The translations under genes and the position numbers were made by a program. A stretch of 64,000 bases of DNA, taken from assembly GCA_016169945.1 (NCBI GenBank), contig JADLSH010000265.1, positions 955,001-1,019,000 of the forward strand, written 5' to 3'. The DNA comes from Trachythela sp. YZ-2020 (taxonomy: Eukaryota > Cnidaria > Anthozoa > Malacalcyonacea > Clavulariidae). This document shows positions 46,577 through 57,872 of this stretch, piece after piece (positions within the stretch are counted from its first letter, which is position 1; every line of letters starts with the position of its first letter). The notes beneath the pieces are model-generated. The model was given only the letters and a program-made list of their open reading frames with translations. It searched no databases and had not been told where the DNA came from.

Positions 46577-47060
46577 ATGGTAGTCCAGAAAACAGTTTTT
46601 CCCCTCTCTCAAGCAGAGACAAATTTTACATTTGCTGCAAAAGATTTTGGAGAACTCATCTTTGCAATAGCGACACCAACTGACGACTTTCTCTGGGGTT
46701 TGGCCCAACACTGTCCAAGTTGGTCATACCGTGCATCGTTTGATGGTAATAGTGTGGTGGGTTTGCAACCAACCTTTGCCACTGGTGATGGACCTGCTGC
46801 TTCTGAAGATCTTCGCTTGCTTGGTCTGCCTGGATTGCCACCTGTCTGAAATATTCAAGCGGTGACTTGGTCTCTTCAATGTTGTCTTCCTCCTGATCAA
46901 AACTGTCATCAGATGTTATGATATCTTTCTTTCTCCATCAAAATGTTTTCTTTTCTTTTGGTTGGGTTTGTGCCACTGTTAGACCTCCACTGTCACCATT
47001 TTCCTCACTGTCATCATCATCACTATCATCATTCTTCAGATAATTTTAGAATTTTCTCTT
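46577..47060 (-). pseudogene. piggyBac transposase with the catalytic core deleted
   Basis: From 47060 downward the frame encodes the acidic N-terminus (SDDDDSEENGDSGG, WRKKDIITSDDSF, then SPLEYF), which in piggyBac proteins precedes the DDE core. It then passes directly into the C-terminal linker (GNPGRPSKRRSSEA, CKPTTLLPSNDARYDQLG) and, after a frameshift, the zinc ribbon (CRYCKDE, CSKCKICLC, NCFLDYH). Roughly the middle 400 residues are absent. It is an internal-deletion derivative and cannot encode a working enzyme. Confidence 0.7.
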
Positions 47061-47181
47061 GTCATTTTCTAAAAATACATACATACATTACATTATTCAG
47101 CTCACTCCCTACTACATTATAGCTATATATTGCTAACAACAATTATGATAGTGCTTCCCTGTCAACTTTTCAGACAGCGGG

Positions 47182-47750
47182 CAAAGCCGGAGGGATATTT
47201 TATCCCAAAGGGTAATTTTTTGGGAATACCCCAAGTGAAAGGTCGATAAATTATATATTATACTGAACCTTGTATGGTTTACTTGTACTAGATGCTAGAA
47301 AACAGGCGATGAAATTAGACGACGGCCTGGGGACAAGCGGGGTATTCAAAACTCGAATTCCCTGCTCAAGTGTGGTATTCGACTCGAATAGGATGCCCCG
47401 GGGAAATTAATCAGGGTACAAATTGCCCGGGGCATGGTATTCGCTGAAAAATACCATGAAGCCGGATGGATATTTCATCCCAAAGGGTAATTTTTTGGGA
47501 ATACCCCAAGTGAAAGGTCTATAAATGATATATTATACTGAACCTTGTATGGTTTTACTTGTACTAGATGCTATGCTAGAACAGGCAATGAAATTAGACA
47601 ACGCCTGGGGACGAGCGGGGTATTCAAAAGTCGAATTCCCCGCTCAAGCGTGGTATTCGACTTGAATACCATGCCCCGGGGAAACGACTCAGGGTACAAG
47701 TTACCCGGGGCATGGTATTCGCTGAAAAATACCACGGTAATGTGGTACAC
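47182..47750. repeat. Tandem pair, about 280-bp unit
   Basis: CCGGAGGGATATTTTATCCC at 47190 recurs as CCGGATGGATATTTCATCCC at 47462. Both units run through ACTGAACCTTGTATGG, ACTTGTACTAGATGCTA and GCCCCGGGG palindromes, ending GGCATGGTATTCGCTGAAAA. An (AT)n run follows at 47789-47810. Confidence 0.75.
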
Positions 47751-48396
47751 GTATAGTTCTCTGATTGGACAAACTTATTGTGAGGTATAATATATATATA
47801 TATATATATTAGTAACACACAGTATATAATACATATATAATACATATATAAAGTGTAAAATATAATGTTCAACCTAAAACCAGACAAGACAAAAATAAAT
47901 ATTTACTTGTTTTCAACTACATTCAAAGTAAATTGCAGAAAAATACAACACATATTGTACACTTTATCAAAAATATAAAGTTCATGTAATTCGAGCTTCA
48001 GTGACCACTTCGTGGCAATGTAGCAGATGTGCTACAAATATCTTTATGAAATTATTCAACAAACACAAAGGCATTTATACAAACACATAAATACGATATG
48101 AAAAGACTGCCCTATGGCAAAATAAAATACACTAAAACTTATACCCTAGAGCGTCTTACAAAGATAGAACATTGTTACAACTTTAGAGCTGCAAAACTTA
48201 CCGAAATCACTGTGATTTGGACATCATTTTCTCAGTCTAAAAGCCCCTTCGGTAAAAAATTTCGCCATTACCACAATGTCAACAACGTGGGCTGTATTGC
48301 ATTGTGGGTAAAAGAGCAAACTAGACCCAGACTGCGAAAAATTCGCTCGCTCTTCTATTTGTAGCAGATCTGCTACACTGCCACATAAAGGGTAAT

Positions 48397-49024
48397 GATT
48401 GTCTGTTTAGTTCCAACCATAACCATGATTAAGTTATGACAGGAACCGCTAAAGATGCATGCTTGGAAACGTTTTTTACAGAATTATAGTGTGTCTGACA
48501 GTCCAACTCAAGCATGCTATGTCTCAGGGCTTGTTTATATGATCCCAGCTAGGCGGGACGGGACAGTTGCCGGGATCCCGCTTGCAATATAAAAACTCTA
48601 CTGAGTGTTTATATGATCCTGCTTCCATCCCGCCTAGCTGGGATCCTGGCAATCTGTTCTAGGCGGGATGAACAATCTAGCTGGGATCCCATATAAGGCT
48701 AGGCGGGATGACCTTTCATTGACCTTGCCTTCTGAGCATGCATAGTATGACCTGAAGTACTTAACTGGCTTCATCCCAGCAATGTCTTTGTCCATACAAA
48801 CACGCCATCCCATCTAGGCAAGTTTCCCGGCCAGGCGGGACGAAAACGTCGATCCTGTCCCGCTTAGGCAGGATCATATAAACAGGCCCTGAGACATAGC
48901 ATGCTTGAGTTGGACTACGGTCAGACACCCTATAATTCTGTACAAAACGTTTCCAAGCATGTATCTTTTGCAGTTCCTGTCATAACTTAATCATGGTTAT
49001 GGTTGGAACTAAACAGACAATCAT
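48397..49024. repeat. Palindromic MITE, about 630 bp, with a second MITE at its centre
   Basis: Outer arms ATGATTGTCTGTTTAGTTCC and its complement are inverted for about 140 bp, through CATGCTATGTCTCA. At the centre, GGGCTTGTTTATATGATCCC (48532) and GGATCATATAAACAGGCCC (48892) define an inner element rich in TAGGCGGGA. The inner ends resemble those of the 44351-44779 MITE. Confidence 0.7.
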
Positions 49025-49685
49025 ATGCATGCCACAACAGTTTAAGACAATTATATCCACAACTTCATCAAATGGAAGTATTCAAGTATATATCAAGTAT
49101 TCAAGTATATTTGATTGTTGAATAATATTGGAAATGTTGTTAGGTTATTAACTTAAAGTATGTTCATTTCAGTACGTGAATATTGAACCAGTGTAGCACT
49201 CAAGCACTGTTCCTAATTCCCGTTTTAAAAACTTGGCACATTCACGCTTTTGTTCATACTGCAGCTGAGCTGGTTCATTTCATCAAATTCCTTGAGTGCC
49301 TTCGTCCAGTAGCAGTAATTCTATCTTTTGAGTGGATTTTGAATTGAAATATCATAAACAAAACATCGCGAACATGTGGCTGTTCACTCCTTCGAACTTG
49401 TAAATCCAGTTTCACGGCGTTATAAAGCCATAATACTCCAAATTTTTTGCTCACATTTCTTCTCGTGTGCTTCTATCTTTGTGATAGTAAAACTGGCCCG
49501 GCCAGAAACGTTTAAAAGGCAAAAAGAGCGAAAAAACTAGGATTCTGGAATACTATCTATAATAAAGTAGGGCCTCAGAATCGGGTGGCGGCACTCATCG
49601 GCCGCTTGACTTCCGGCTTCACTTTTTTCCATCAAATTATTAAGAGATGCGTTATCCAGCCTATATTCAGATCAGTGATTACATC

Positions 49686-51734
49686 ACGCGGACTCGATTG
49701 CCGGTACTTTCAATACGCTAGGATGCAAAGCCGCAGAGATTTAGCTTCCGAAGTTGCCCGAGCGTGCGCCGACAAAACCGGGATTTCGCAATTAGACGCA
49801 ATTTTCACGGGAAAAGTCGAGAATTGTCATAAAATGGCTAGTTTATTTAGTATGGATATTTAAATACATCCTTTCGAACAGGATTTTCAAGAGCTATCCA
49901 ATGGTCACACTTAGGAGTTTGTAGCGTGTAAACCAAAGGTAGGAAAGCGAAATGAATATATAATTAGTTTGTATTATTGTTAATTTGTAAACAATACAAA
50001 GTTCAGAGGTGTTTGAAAGGGGCTAAATTGGCCGCGTAGCATTGTAAACAAACACAATTTACTTCTCTAAAGACATCGTAAAACGCTGAATCGAACGGTG
50101 GTATTTTCATCTACATAGCATGCACTGAACCGAAGATATGAAAACTGCAAAAGTAAGACGATGTCGTCCTACTTTAGTTAGCACAAAACAATGAGTTAAT
50201 AAATACAATCTAATTCACGGATTACAGCTAATAGAAAATATACACAACTGATATATTTTGCCGTAAACTTCGTGCCATTATATATGAAGAAAAGCACATA
50301 ATTCAAGGCTATGTATTTCATTTGCCATATAAAATCCATAAAGCAACTTGGAGTAAACTAGACTTGGCCAGTGTTACTCTATAATTTTGAGGAAAGCAAC
50401 TATTACACGCTAATTTGAACTAAAAGCTGGCTTTATAAAAGTCTATACAAGACTGTCAAAAAAGAATACGAAATAAATTGACAGGAGCAGGTCATTGGCA
50501 TTACCATGCAAGCATGCACAGTGTCAGTGATTATAATATTCTAGTAAGTTGTGCTACAGTAGATTGCGAAATATGATATTTTGTTGACCTAACTCTTAAA
50601 CATGACAGAGACGGAATCTTTATATTACAAAATTTAGATAGAATAAAGTCACAAACGGATTCAACCCTACTAAACTCACAAATAAATTGTATTGACTTCA
50701 TGTGAATGTTTTGCAAAAGAAACGCCGATTATATTGCTGCAAATGTCCACCAAATCTTAGTTTATGTTTGACCATACTAACATCGATAAATATATTATAA
50801 TTTAGCATTTATTTTTGTAAATTTTCAGCACTCAATATTATAATTTGATTCTGGGTGTATTAAACATTGAAAAATACTTGACAAAATAGTCAAAGTATTG
50901 GCATAACAATAAAATAAATTTGACACACTATTGCCAAGTCAGTGTCGCTGAATGAAGTACAATATGTTTATGAAGTGTATATGGCTTTAACACGAAAAAA
51001 GTTACCTAAATATCGCTGAAATCGTAAAATTTTGCAAGTTATTCCCTCGATCTTCGCAGTTTGTTTATGTCGTGAATACAAAAACCGGAAGTGCACACAC
51101 TTTTACGTTCGCTCATTGGTCGACTAATTAAGCGAACGTTATTGATGACCAACCAGAGCAAAGAAACTTGTAGCATAGCAACGTCATTTTCGGCAATCGT
51201 TTGAAGTTTAGTTGCCGCGACGTTGCCGGAATGCGGCCTAAAAACTCTCGATTTTTCACTTAAAAATTCATTTTTCCGTTTGGCAACAACTCAAACCTTT
51301 TTCTCTACATCTATCTGAGTATGAATATGTTTGTTGCCAGCTTCTAACACGAAATTGCCATCAACTTGCACCGTTCGATAGCTTGGCCGGCCGACTAATA
51401 CAAGTGCGATGATTTCTTGTTGTATTTTATGTTTATATAGTCGGTAGTTTCATGACTTATTCATTTCAGATATTGAAGAGAAAGGTCTCTCTGATATTGG
51501 GGGTTATTGGAAAGCAGCATGAGTAATCTAAAGAAGCCAGAATGCGAAGCCGCAAGTCCTTGAACTTAATGAAACCTAATACTGATATGATAATACGCGA
51601 CGCACATGGCCATATATTTTTTTGTATTTGGAAGAAAATATTGGCAATGTGGTCAAGCATGAAGGTCAGCGTACACATACATGCAACTTTAAATAAATAA
51701 TACATGCATTAGATTAATTATGCACTATATATAT
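49686..51734. other. No supported gene; dispersed repeat at 49895-50170
   Basis: 49895-50170 is the inverted relative of the tandem-unit spacer (10100-10370). The frame ending at 49863 (QSRRDLASEVARACADKTG) is short and unrecognised. A hairpin ACGTTCGCT/AGCGAACGT lies at about 51107-51141. Otherwise AT-rich. Confidence 0.4.
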
Positions 51735-52118
51735 AGTATACTATTTCTTAACACTCGCATTCATGCTCAGTTGAATTAAGGTATGGAAATATTGATCAGC
51801 GTCCTAAGCCAAGCTGATACAGCTTGGCTTAGAGTTGTGGCGCACGGCTCACCCGAATTTGGGGTGGGTGGGTGGGTCGTTTGCCACAAGCTTCTCAACT
51901 GGAACTGAACAAGAATGGAGTTTCTGGGTGTTGTCCTTGTAATTTATAGCTCTGCTAATCACCCATGCGCATAATATATTCCAAACATCCCAAATAACTG
52001 TTGTTTTCGTCTTTAATTGTCTTCGCATATTATTATGAGTGTTAAGAATAGTATACTATTTCTTAACACTCGCATTCATGCTCAGTTGAATTAAGGTATG
52101 GAAATATTGATCAGCGTC
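51735..52118. repeat. Duplicated block: 65-bp direct repeats around an exon copy
   Basis: TACTATTTCTTAACACTCGC... (about 65 bp, to GATCAGCGTC) occurs at 51739-51803 and again at 52052-52118. Between them are a perfect 13-bp-stem hairpin (CTAAGCCAAGCTG, 51804-51832), a G-rich stretch, and 177 bp (51877-52053) that look identical to 55312-55488. The junction near 52036-52070 is itself palindromic. Confidence 0.8.
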
Positions 52119-52404
52119 ACCGCTTAATCTGATCTCTCAGGCTTTTCCTACTACCATCCTATTCTCTCCTAATAACAAGCCCAACACTCATAACTCATTG
52201 TTCCCAACACTCATAGCTCATTGTTCCCAACCCTCATCCCTTAATTTCCATCCTCCTACTTCCCAATGTATACCCATCCAATTCGCCCGGATTAATCCGC
52301 GCAACGATCGATATCATGTCAAAAATTCAAGTCAATATCCACGCAAACGCATGAAAATACGGATATACAACCCTGAAACTGATTCAAACACACATCGCCT
52401 TACA

Positions 52405-52878
52405 TTAGTCGCCCGTCCTAAGACGCACCAATATGGTCTGCTCAATAAAATCATGAAATTGATCGCAAGTCTTATTGTTTGGGAACAGTTTGCGAGGTGG
52501 CCGGTCGGAATCATAAGCCTGTTGGTTAAAAATCCCAGTGAAATGTTGGAAATACGGGAAAACCGAAACTTTCTGAGTTATCCACTTCAGAACTTCGTGC
52601 TGATCGTTGGAAGGATTTCGTGCGGCCAGTTCTTCCCAAAACCGACTATGATGATGAAGTTCGCCAGCATGAAACGTTGCTGGGTCCCGAAAAATTAGAT
52701 TATCAACATCACCAATAGCTACTCCGCACTCCACGTTTTCAACATAATCAACAAGACCAATATTCGGCGTCATATCCTCGCCGACCTTAACGGGGTGCCC
52801 TGAAGAATTGACCCAAGCAATGATATTTTCCGTTTTGGCGGCTTGAACAAGTTGTCTGTCAAATTCTGCACTATTCAC
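52405..52878 (-). pseudogene. DIRS-like retroelement: N-terminal pol fragment
   Basis: The frame reads FWEELAARNPSNDQHEVLKW, then YFQHFTGIFNQQAYDSDRPP, then FPNNKTCDQFHDFIEQTIL. I know this order of blocks from the region just before the RT of cnidarian DIRS/Ngaro-like elements (WxEL, VLxWI, PPxxxFxN). The RT is not found downstream (below 52405), so the pol part is truncated. Assigned from memory of the family, not from a search. Confidence 0.5.
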
Positions 52879-53218
52879 AGCTTTTTAAGTATAATTATCT
52901 AAAACGGAAAACGTGCGTATAAGCAACCCCGCTAAGTCGGCAAGAATATGATCGCCATGACCCCGCGAACGCAGGGAGGGTTGATTTAGATACCCTGTTT
53001 CAAAGCTATCATACCTGACGACTTAACCGAGATTAGAAACATGATACTCATGTAGACAAATTAGCCACAATATTGCCAATTTTTCTTTTATTTTATAGTT
53101 AGTATAATTATATAGTCACATAATGTTACGGTCCACAATATGATATCATGACATAATTGTTAATATCATGAGAAATGTTTTTCAACACACATTTTACGCT
53201 AATAATACAATAATTAAT

Positions 53219-53752
53219 CTATTTGTCCTTTTCTTGTGTAATAGTAGAAGTTTCCATTCTTTGCTGTCCATCGTCCCTTTTCTTTTGTATGCACTGCGCT
53301 TGGATGTGTCCAAACTGCTGACAATAAAAGCATCTACCGACATTACGACGATATGGAAAATTTCTATTTCCAATACGTCCACTAGCACTCTGACCAAAAT
53401 CCTGAGTGCGGCGCTGATATCTCTCTTCCACCTTTGTTACTATATCAAATACTCGCTCATGGTTTTTGTCGCCCAGCAGACGCAAAAGCAAACAACAACA
53501 CTGGTCAGACGAGACGGACATCTTTCCTCGTAAAGTTTGGTACACCATGCGATGATACGAGAGTTTGGGGTGCTTTTGTTCCTGTGACACATTGCTTAAA
53601 TTCTCAACCATTTCTAACGCTTCGTATTTATTAAATTCGGAGACTGGACGAGCAGCATAGTTCATAATTTTGGTAATGACACTCTCTACCGAAGCTTTAG
53701 TGAGTAGGTCGACACTCTGTCGCAAAGTCTTTAATTCTGCTTTCAAATTCTA
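53219..53752 (-). CDS. Gag-like zinc-knuckle protein, 3' exon
   Basis: A possible acceptor TTTCATTAG (AG at 53753-53754) precedes AATTTGAAAGCAG. The frame begins NLKAELKTLRQSVDLLTKAS, a likely helical region, and runs to a CCHC knuckle CFYCQQFGHIQAQC at about 53291-53331, followed by a polar tail ending at 53219. CCHC knuckles bind nucleic acid in retroelement Gag proteins. It lies directly 5' (minus strand) of the DIRS-like pol fragment, as expected for gag. The frame is open over 175 codons. Confidence 0.55.
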
Positions 53753-55146
53753 ATGAAATTAAATAGAAATAGAATATAGCTTAGCCACGAAGCTCAAACC
53801 CACACAACCGTTCAAGACTATTATACTGGTGATTTCAATACCATATCGATATGTGAATTAATAATCATATGACATAGGCAATTGTTAAATGCCCATTTTC
53901 CCTGTAGTCATTAATACCTCATTAATCAACACTGCATGCCTGTCATATATACAGGACTGCGCATGTATTATAATATTATGCATGTGTTAGATATTTTCCA
54001 GTTCAACAGTGCCAACTCGGCGCTCTACTGTTGACGAACTCTCGTCCCTTGCGACATCTCGCCCTTGCTGTACTCACCCTGTTGACGAATTCTCGATCGT
54101 CCCTGGCGATGCAGTGCAGTGCTCTACATTTTATATCCACTTCATTTAGTGAAATCTCACTCAAGAACTGACGAAATCTCGTCCCTGGCGAAACCTCGCC
54201 CTTGCTTGATAGCTATTTCAGTTAGTGAAACCTCACTCAAGAACTGACGAAATCTCGTCCCTGGCGAAACCTCGCCCTTGCTTTATAACTATTTCAGTTA
54301 GTGAAACCTCACTCAAGAACTGACGAAATCTCGTCCCTGGCGAAACCTCGCCCTTGCTTTATAACTATTTCAGTTAGTGAAAAACCTCACTCAACAACTG
54401 ACGAAATCTCGTCCCTGGCGAAACCTCGCCCTCGCTTTATAACTATTTCAGTTAGTGAAACCTCACTCAACAACTGACGAAATCTCGTCCCTGGCGAAAC
54501 CTCGCCCTCGCTTTATATCTGTTTCAGTTAGTGAAACTTCATTCCGCCAGTGACGAAAATCTCGTCTCTGGCGAAACCTCGCTATATACTCTCACCCAAT
54601 ATGCAGTTGACGAAATGTCGTCCTGGCGAAAAAACCTCGCCCCCATTCTAAATATGTTAACGAGTGTACCATACATAATGATATACCTATAGACAAAACT
54701 CATCCATAATCAGAGCCTAAATATATCTATATTTGAATAGAACTAGCTCAAGTGTAGCGATAAAAACCCATCCCCAAACTATGACCTAGCTTGTAGTTGT
54801 ATTTTAAACAAACAAATTAGCCGAGACTCAAAGCAAGTGGATCGATGATCAATTTAGATATTCTATATTGTTATCGAACTCACACATTTAAAAATCCTCG
54901 CAATATATTGCGAGCTGATGAGTAACGTTCAGAACTGTATAGCGAACTCTCATCTCGATGTAGTCGATGTAGGCCGGGCACGTTTATCACAATATAACAC
55001 AGTTATAGTTCCTTAGGATATACACCATACACTTGTTCAGTCGGTCCACGCATCGTAATACTGGTCTAGGCCTGAACCGGGACATAAATGACTACGAACG
55101 ATAGAACCACACATAAAATGAACAAGTAAATAATTATATATATACC
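53753..55146 (-). other. Putative intron containing the 76-bp minisatellite
   Basis: The donor GGAG|GTATAT at 55146 and acceptor CATTAG at 53753 would join ...QGNDLE to NLKAEL in a plausible protein context. The splice is inferred, not shown; the two frames may be independent. Confidence 0.35.
54010..54660 (+). repeat. 76-bp minisatellite, about 7-8 units
   Basis: Each unit holds TCAGTTAGTGAAACCTCACT, then CTGACGAAATCTCGTCCCTG and GCGAAACCTCGCCC. Equivalent points (GAACTGACGA at 54165, 54241, 54317) are 76 bp apart. Edge units (54010-54110, 54540-54650) are diverged. Confidence 0.9.
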
Positions 55147-55511
55147 TCCAAGTCATTGCCTTGTATATTTTGATTCAATGGGTCATCTGCCACCGGTTCT
55201 GGCGGCGCTTCGATATTCATCTGTTCTGGAGGGGCTAGTACTTCCACTGGAAACTGTTCGTTGTCCTCGGCCATTTGCGAAAAATAAATTCGGGTGAGTC
55301 GTGCTAATTCATCGTTTGCCACAAGCTTCTCAACTGGAACTGAACAAGAATGGAGTTTCTGGGTGTTGTCCTTGTAATTTATAGCTCTGCTAATCACCCA
55401 TGCGCATAATATATTCCAAACATCCCAAATAACTGTTGTTTTCGTCTTTAATTGTCTTCGCATATTATTATGAGTGTTAAGAATAGTAAAACGCAGCGTG
55501 ACATGAGACAA
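55147..55511 (-). CDS. Frame upstream of the gag-like exon
   Basis: The frame reads MRRQLKTKTTVIWDVWNILC, then KLVANDELARLTRIYFSQMA, then an acidic, proline-rich tail (VEVLAPPEQMNIEAPPEPVA) up to a possible donor. It may be the N-terminal exon of the gag-like protein. The first 177 bp of its coding stretch (55312-55488) are duplicated at 51877-52053. Function is not known; start not certain. Confidence 0.4.
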
Positions 55512-56179
55512 TACAAAATCGCAAGGGTCATTATTTAATTATTTCAATTTTCATCCAAGAAGAGACTCCTAACATCTGATCACATATAAATTAAGCCTCA
55601 GTAGTAATAGCAACAACACTGAATAAGTGTCCAAAATTCCATTAGGAAAGAAATAAGGCACAAAAAGTCAAAACGGACTCCAAACGCATTCTAATCATTT
55701 CTTCTTTGATCGAAGGAGTATTTAATCTGCCTCATACAAAATAGACAATTTTATCCAGTCCGAGTTGGATGTATCAGCAAAATCTTTAATGAGATAATAG
55801 TTTGAGACAAAATATAGAAAAATGATGTATATTTGCTCAATTTCCTTTGTTTACAAATAATCATCGCTCCTGCGTGGCATATTAGCCACACATTTCAAGG
55901 CGCCAAATATGTCGCTAAAATTTCGATCTGACAGCGCGGGCTACCCTGCGTCGAGGAAAAATGTGGCCCATGCATTAACTCACCTGAGAATTAGACAAAA
56001 TTGTATACGGTGTCAGTATCTAGGCCGAACATGTTGAACAAACCACCATGCTTATGCTTCTTGCCATGCGATCCAGCACAAGACGGGAAAGAATGAATTT
56101 GAATGAGTCTGGAAACCGTGAATAGTCAGCGGTCACATTGTGTTGTCGATCGCAAATTTGTGCCGTGAATCGTGTATTT
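55512..56179. other. No supported gene
   Basis: AT-rich, no recognised repeat or protein, until the (TTA)n tail of the next LINE. Confidence 0.35.
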
Positions 56180-57872
56180 TATTATTATTATTATTATTAT
56201 TATTAAGTCTTTATTAAACATAGCCACAACAAACGTGTGACTTTACATTTAAAATTCTTATATACAGGGTTCCAAAAATAAACTTGATTGTTATTATGTA
56301 TCTAAGTTAATTATTCTTAGGTAGAATTATTAAAAAAAGACTAAGACTAAGTTATTATATATATCTAGATTAATTATTTTAGCTAAAATTATTAAAAAGA
56401 CACCTATTTAAAAACGACCTTTTGAATCTTTCTGTTTTAACCTTAGGTAATATGAAATCGTGTTCGCGTTCTCTTAACGGTCTTTGTCTTTTAGGAGGAA
56501 GTAGTTCGTACAAAGGGTGGTCTGGGTTACTACATATTTTTTCAAATAAACTCATGTCTCTTTCTTTAATCAAATCAATTATCTGAACACTTTTTGTTGT
56601 GTATCCATATCTGTATGCTCGCCTAAGAAATTTATCTATCCGTTCTAGGTACTTCTTTCCGAGTGCAGAACCCCATACTTCGATTCCATAAGAAAATAAA
56701 GACATAATAAGTGCGTCGAAGAGAATTGTTAATTTTTTTTTAGAGTAGCCATACGATCTACATATTCTCAAAATGTGCATTCGACTGCTAGCTTTAGATA
56801 TCAAATTATTAACTTGAAGGTCCCAACAATTTGGATCATTCTGCAGTGTAGTTCCCAATAGTTTCAGCCAAGTCTTTCGTTCGATACCCGTTATTGGTTC
56901 TGGTAAAGGATTTGTAGATTTGCCACTTACGACCATTTCCCATGTTTTATTAAGATTTAATGACATTCTGTTTGTTTCCGTCCATTTTTCAATATTGTCT
57001 ACCTCAGCTAGTGCGGAGTCATAATTATTTTTCACTGGAGCGCTAACAGTCATATCATCTGCAAATTTGACTAGTATGTTATTATTTGGATCTTTGACTG
57101 TTAGATCATTTATCATTAAAGAAAATAGAAATGGTCCAAGAACTGTGCCTTGCGGTACTCCTTTATTTATGTCTACATAATTTGTTTCTATTCCGTTCAC
57201 TATTACTCTTTGTCTCCTATCAGTCAAAAAATTTCTAATCCAATTTATTACATATGGATTAATGTTGGTTTTTTCTAGCTTCTTACAAATGATGTGGTGA
57301 GAAACGGAATCAAAGGCTTTCTTGAGATCGAATGAAATCACCTTGACATGATCAACATCACCATCCAGCCAATTTAGCCATTTATGGTGACACATAATAA
57401 GAGCATCAGTTGCGCTGGTACCTTCCTTATATGCGAATTGGTCGGATTTTATTAAATGTTTTAGTTCTGATGAGATCTCCTTTTTAAGCACTATTCTTTC
57501 GAACAATCTCATTATTACGTTCGTAAGAGATATAGGCCTTAATTGTGTACATTCTATAAGGGGGCTTTCCTTAGGTATTGGATTAAGATTGGCTAATTTC
57601 CATAGGAGGGGAACGCATTGCTGTTCCAATGACATATTAAATATCTTTGTTATCACTGGAGCTAAATATTTTGCAAAGTCTTTCCATACCCAATAGGGTA
57701 GGCCATCAGGACCTGTAGAGTGATTTGTGCTACTGTGAGATGATTTGAATGTTTTTTTATGTGGTTCACATTTAATAGACATTTTTCGCACCATACTAAT
57801 TGTACTGTCACTAATAATCCAGACTATTACCATAATTCGGCACGATTTCGATTCCTGTAACTCTAATTCCAT
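56180..57872 (-). mobile_element. LINE-C: open 497-codon RT frame, 5'-truncated
   Basis: The frame 57872-56379 holds STGPDGLPYWVWKDF (RT start), LRPISLTNVIMRLFERIV, palm A FDLKKAFDSVSHH (about 57296-57335), NKGVPQGTVLGPFLFSLMIN, the catalytic FADD (57054-57065), KLLGTTLQ, and a thumb/C-terminal region ending at 56379. No stop or frameshift interrupts it, so it is the youngest-looking LINE here. The endonuclease is missing (5' truncation near 57870). The 3' UTR carries AATAAA and ends in a (TAA)n tail at 56180-56206. It lies in the sense direction of the LRP gene, inside its proposed intron. Confidence 0.85.

Larger units (their letters stand above)
45880..49213. mobile_element. TIR element inserted in the right arm; piggyBac-derived interior
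   Basis: GGAACAGTGCTTGAGTGCTA at the left and its complement at the right (ending GCACTGTTCC) are inverted for about 130 bp, flanked by TA. Inner arms pair again (46127-46153 with 49047-49076, TTTGATGAAGTTGTGGATAT). It interrupts the arm of the 42373-49677 element at ...GGCCTAT|TAATTCCC. Inside are a piggyBac remnant, a tandem pair of about 280 bp and a large palindrome. Whether the ends belong to a piggyBac element is unclear, because no TTAA duplication is present at this border. Confidence 0.6.
42373..49677. mobile_element. Long-TIR transposon, 8-bp target duplication ATTACATC
   Basis: Left arm 42373-43105 and right arm 49677 inward are inverted copies starting CACTGATCTGAATATAGGCT. The right arm is split by a later insertion (45880-49213), so its two parts are 49214-49677 and about 45625-45879. 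Each arm totals about 720-730 bp. ATTACATC flanks both ends exactly (42365-42372, 49678-49685). Between the arms (43106-45624) lies a minus-strand two-exon gene. Without the insertion the element is about 3.97 kb. An 8-bp duplication occurs in hAT, P and Merlin elements, but no transposase of those families is seen. Confidence 0.8.

Noticed and set aside
46577..46849. Plus-strand 90-codon protein
   Set aside because: It is the antisense of the piggyBac C-terminus, which has clear motifs on the minus strand.
54010..54660. CRISPR-like array (regular repeats)
   Set aside because: There are no unique spacers between short repeats. The full 76-bp unit is repeated, and the genome is eukaryotic.
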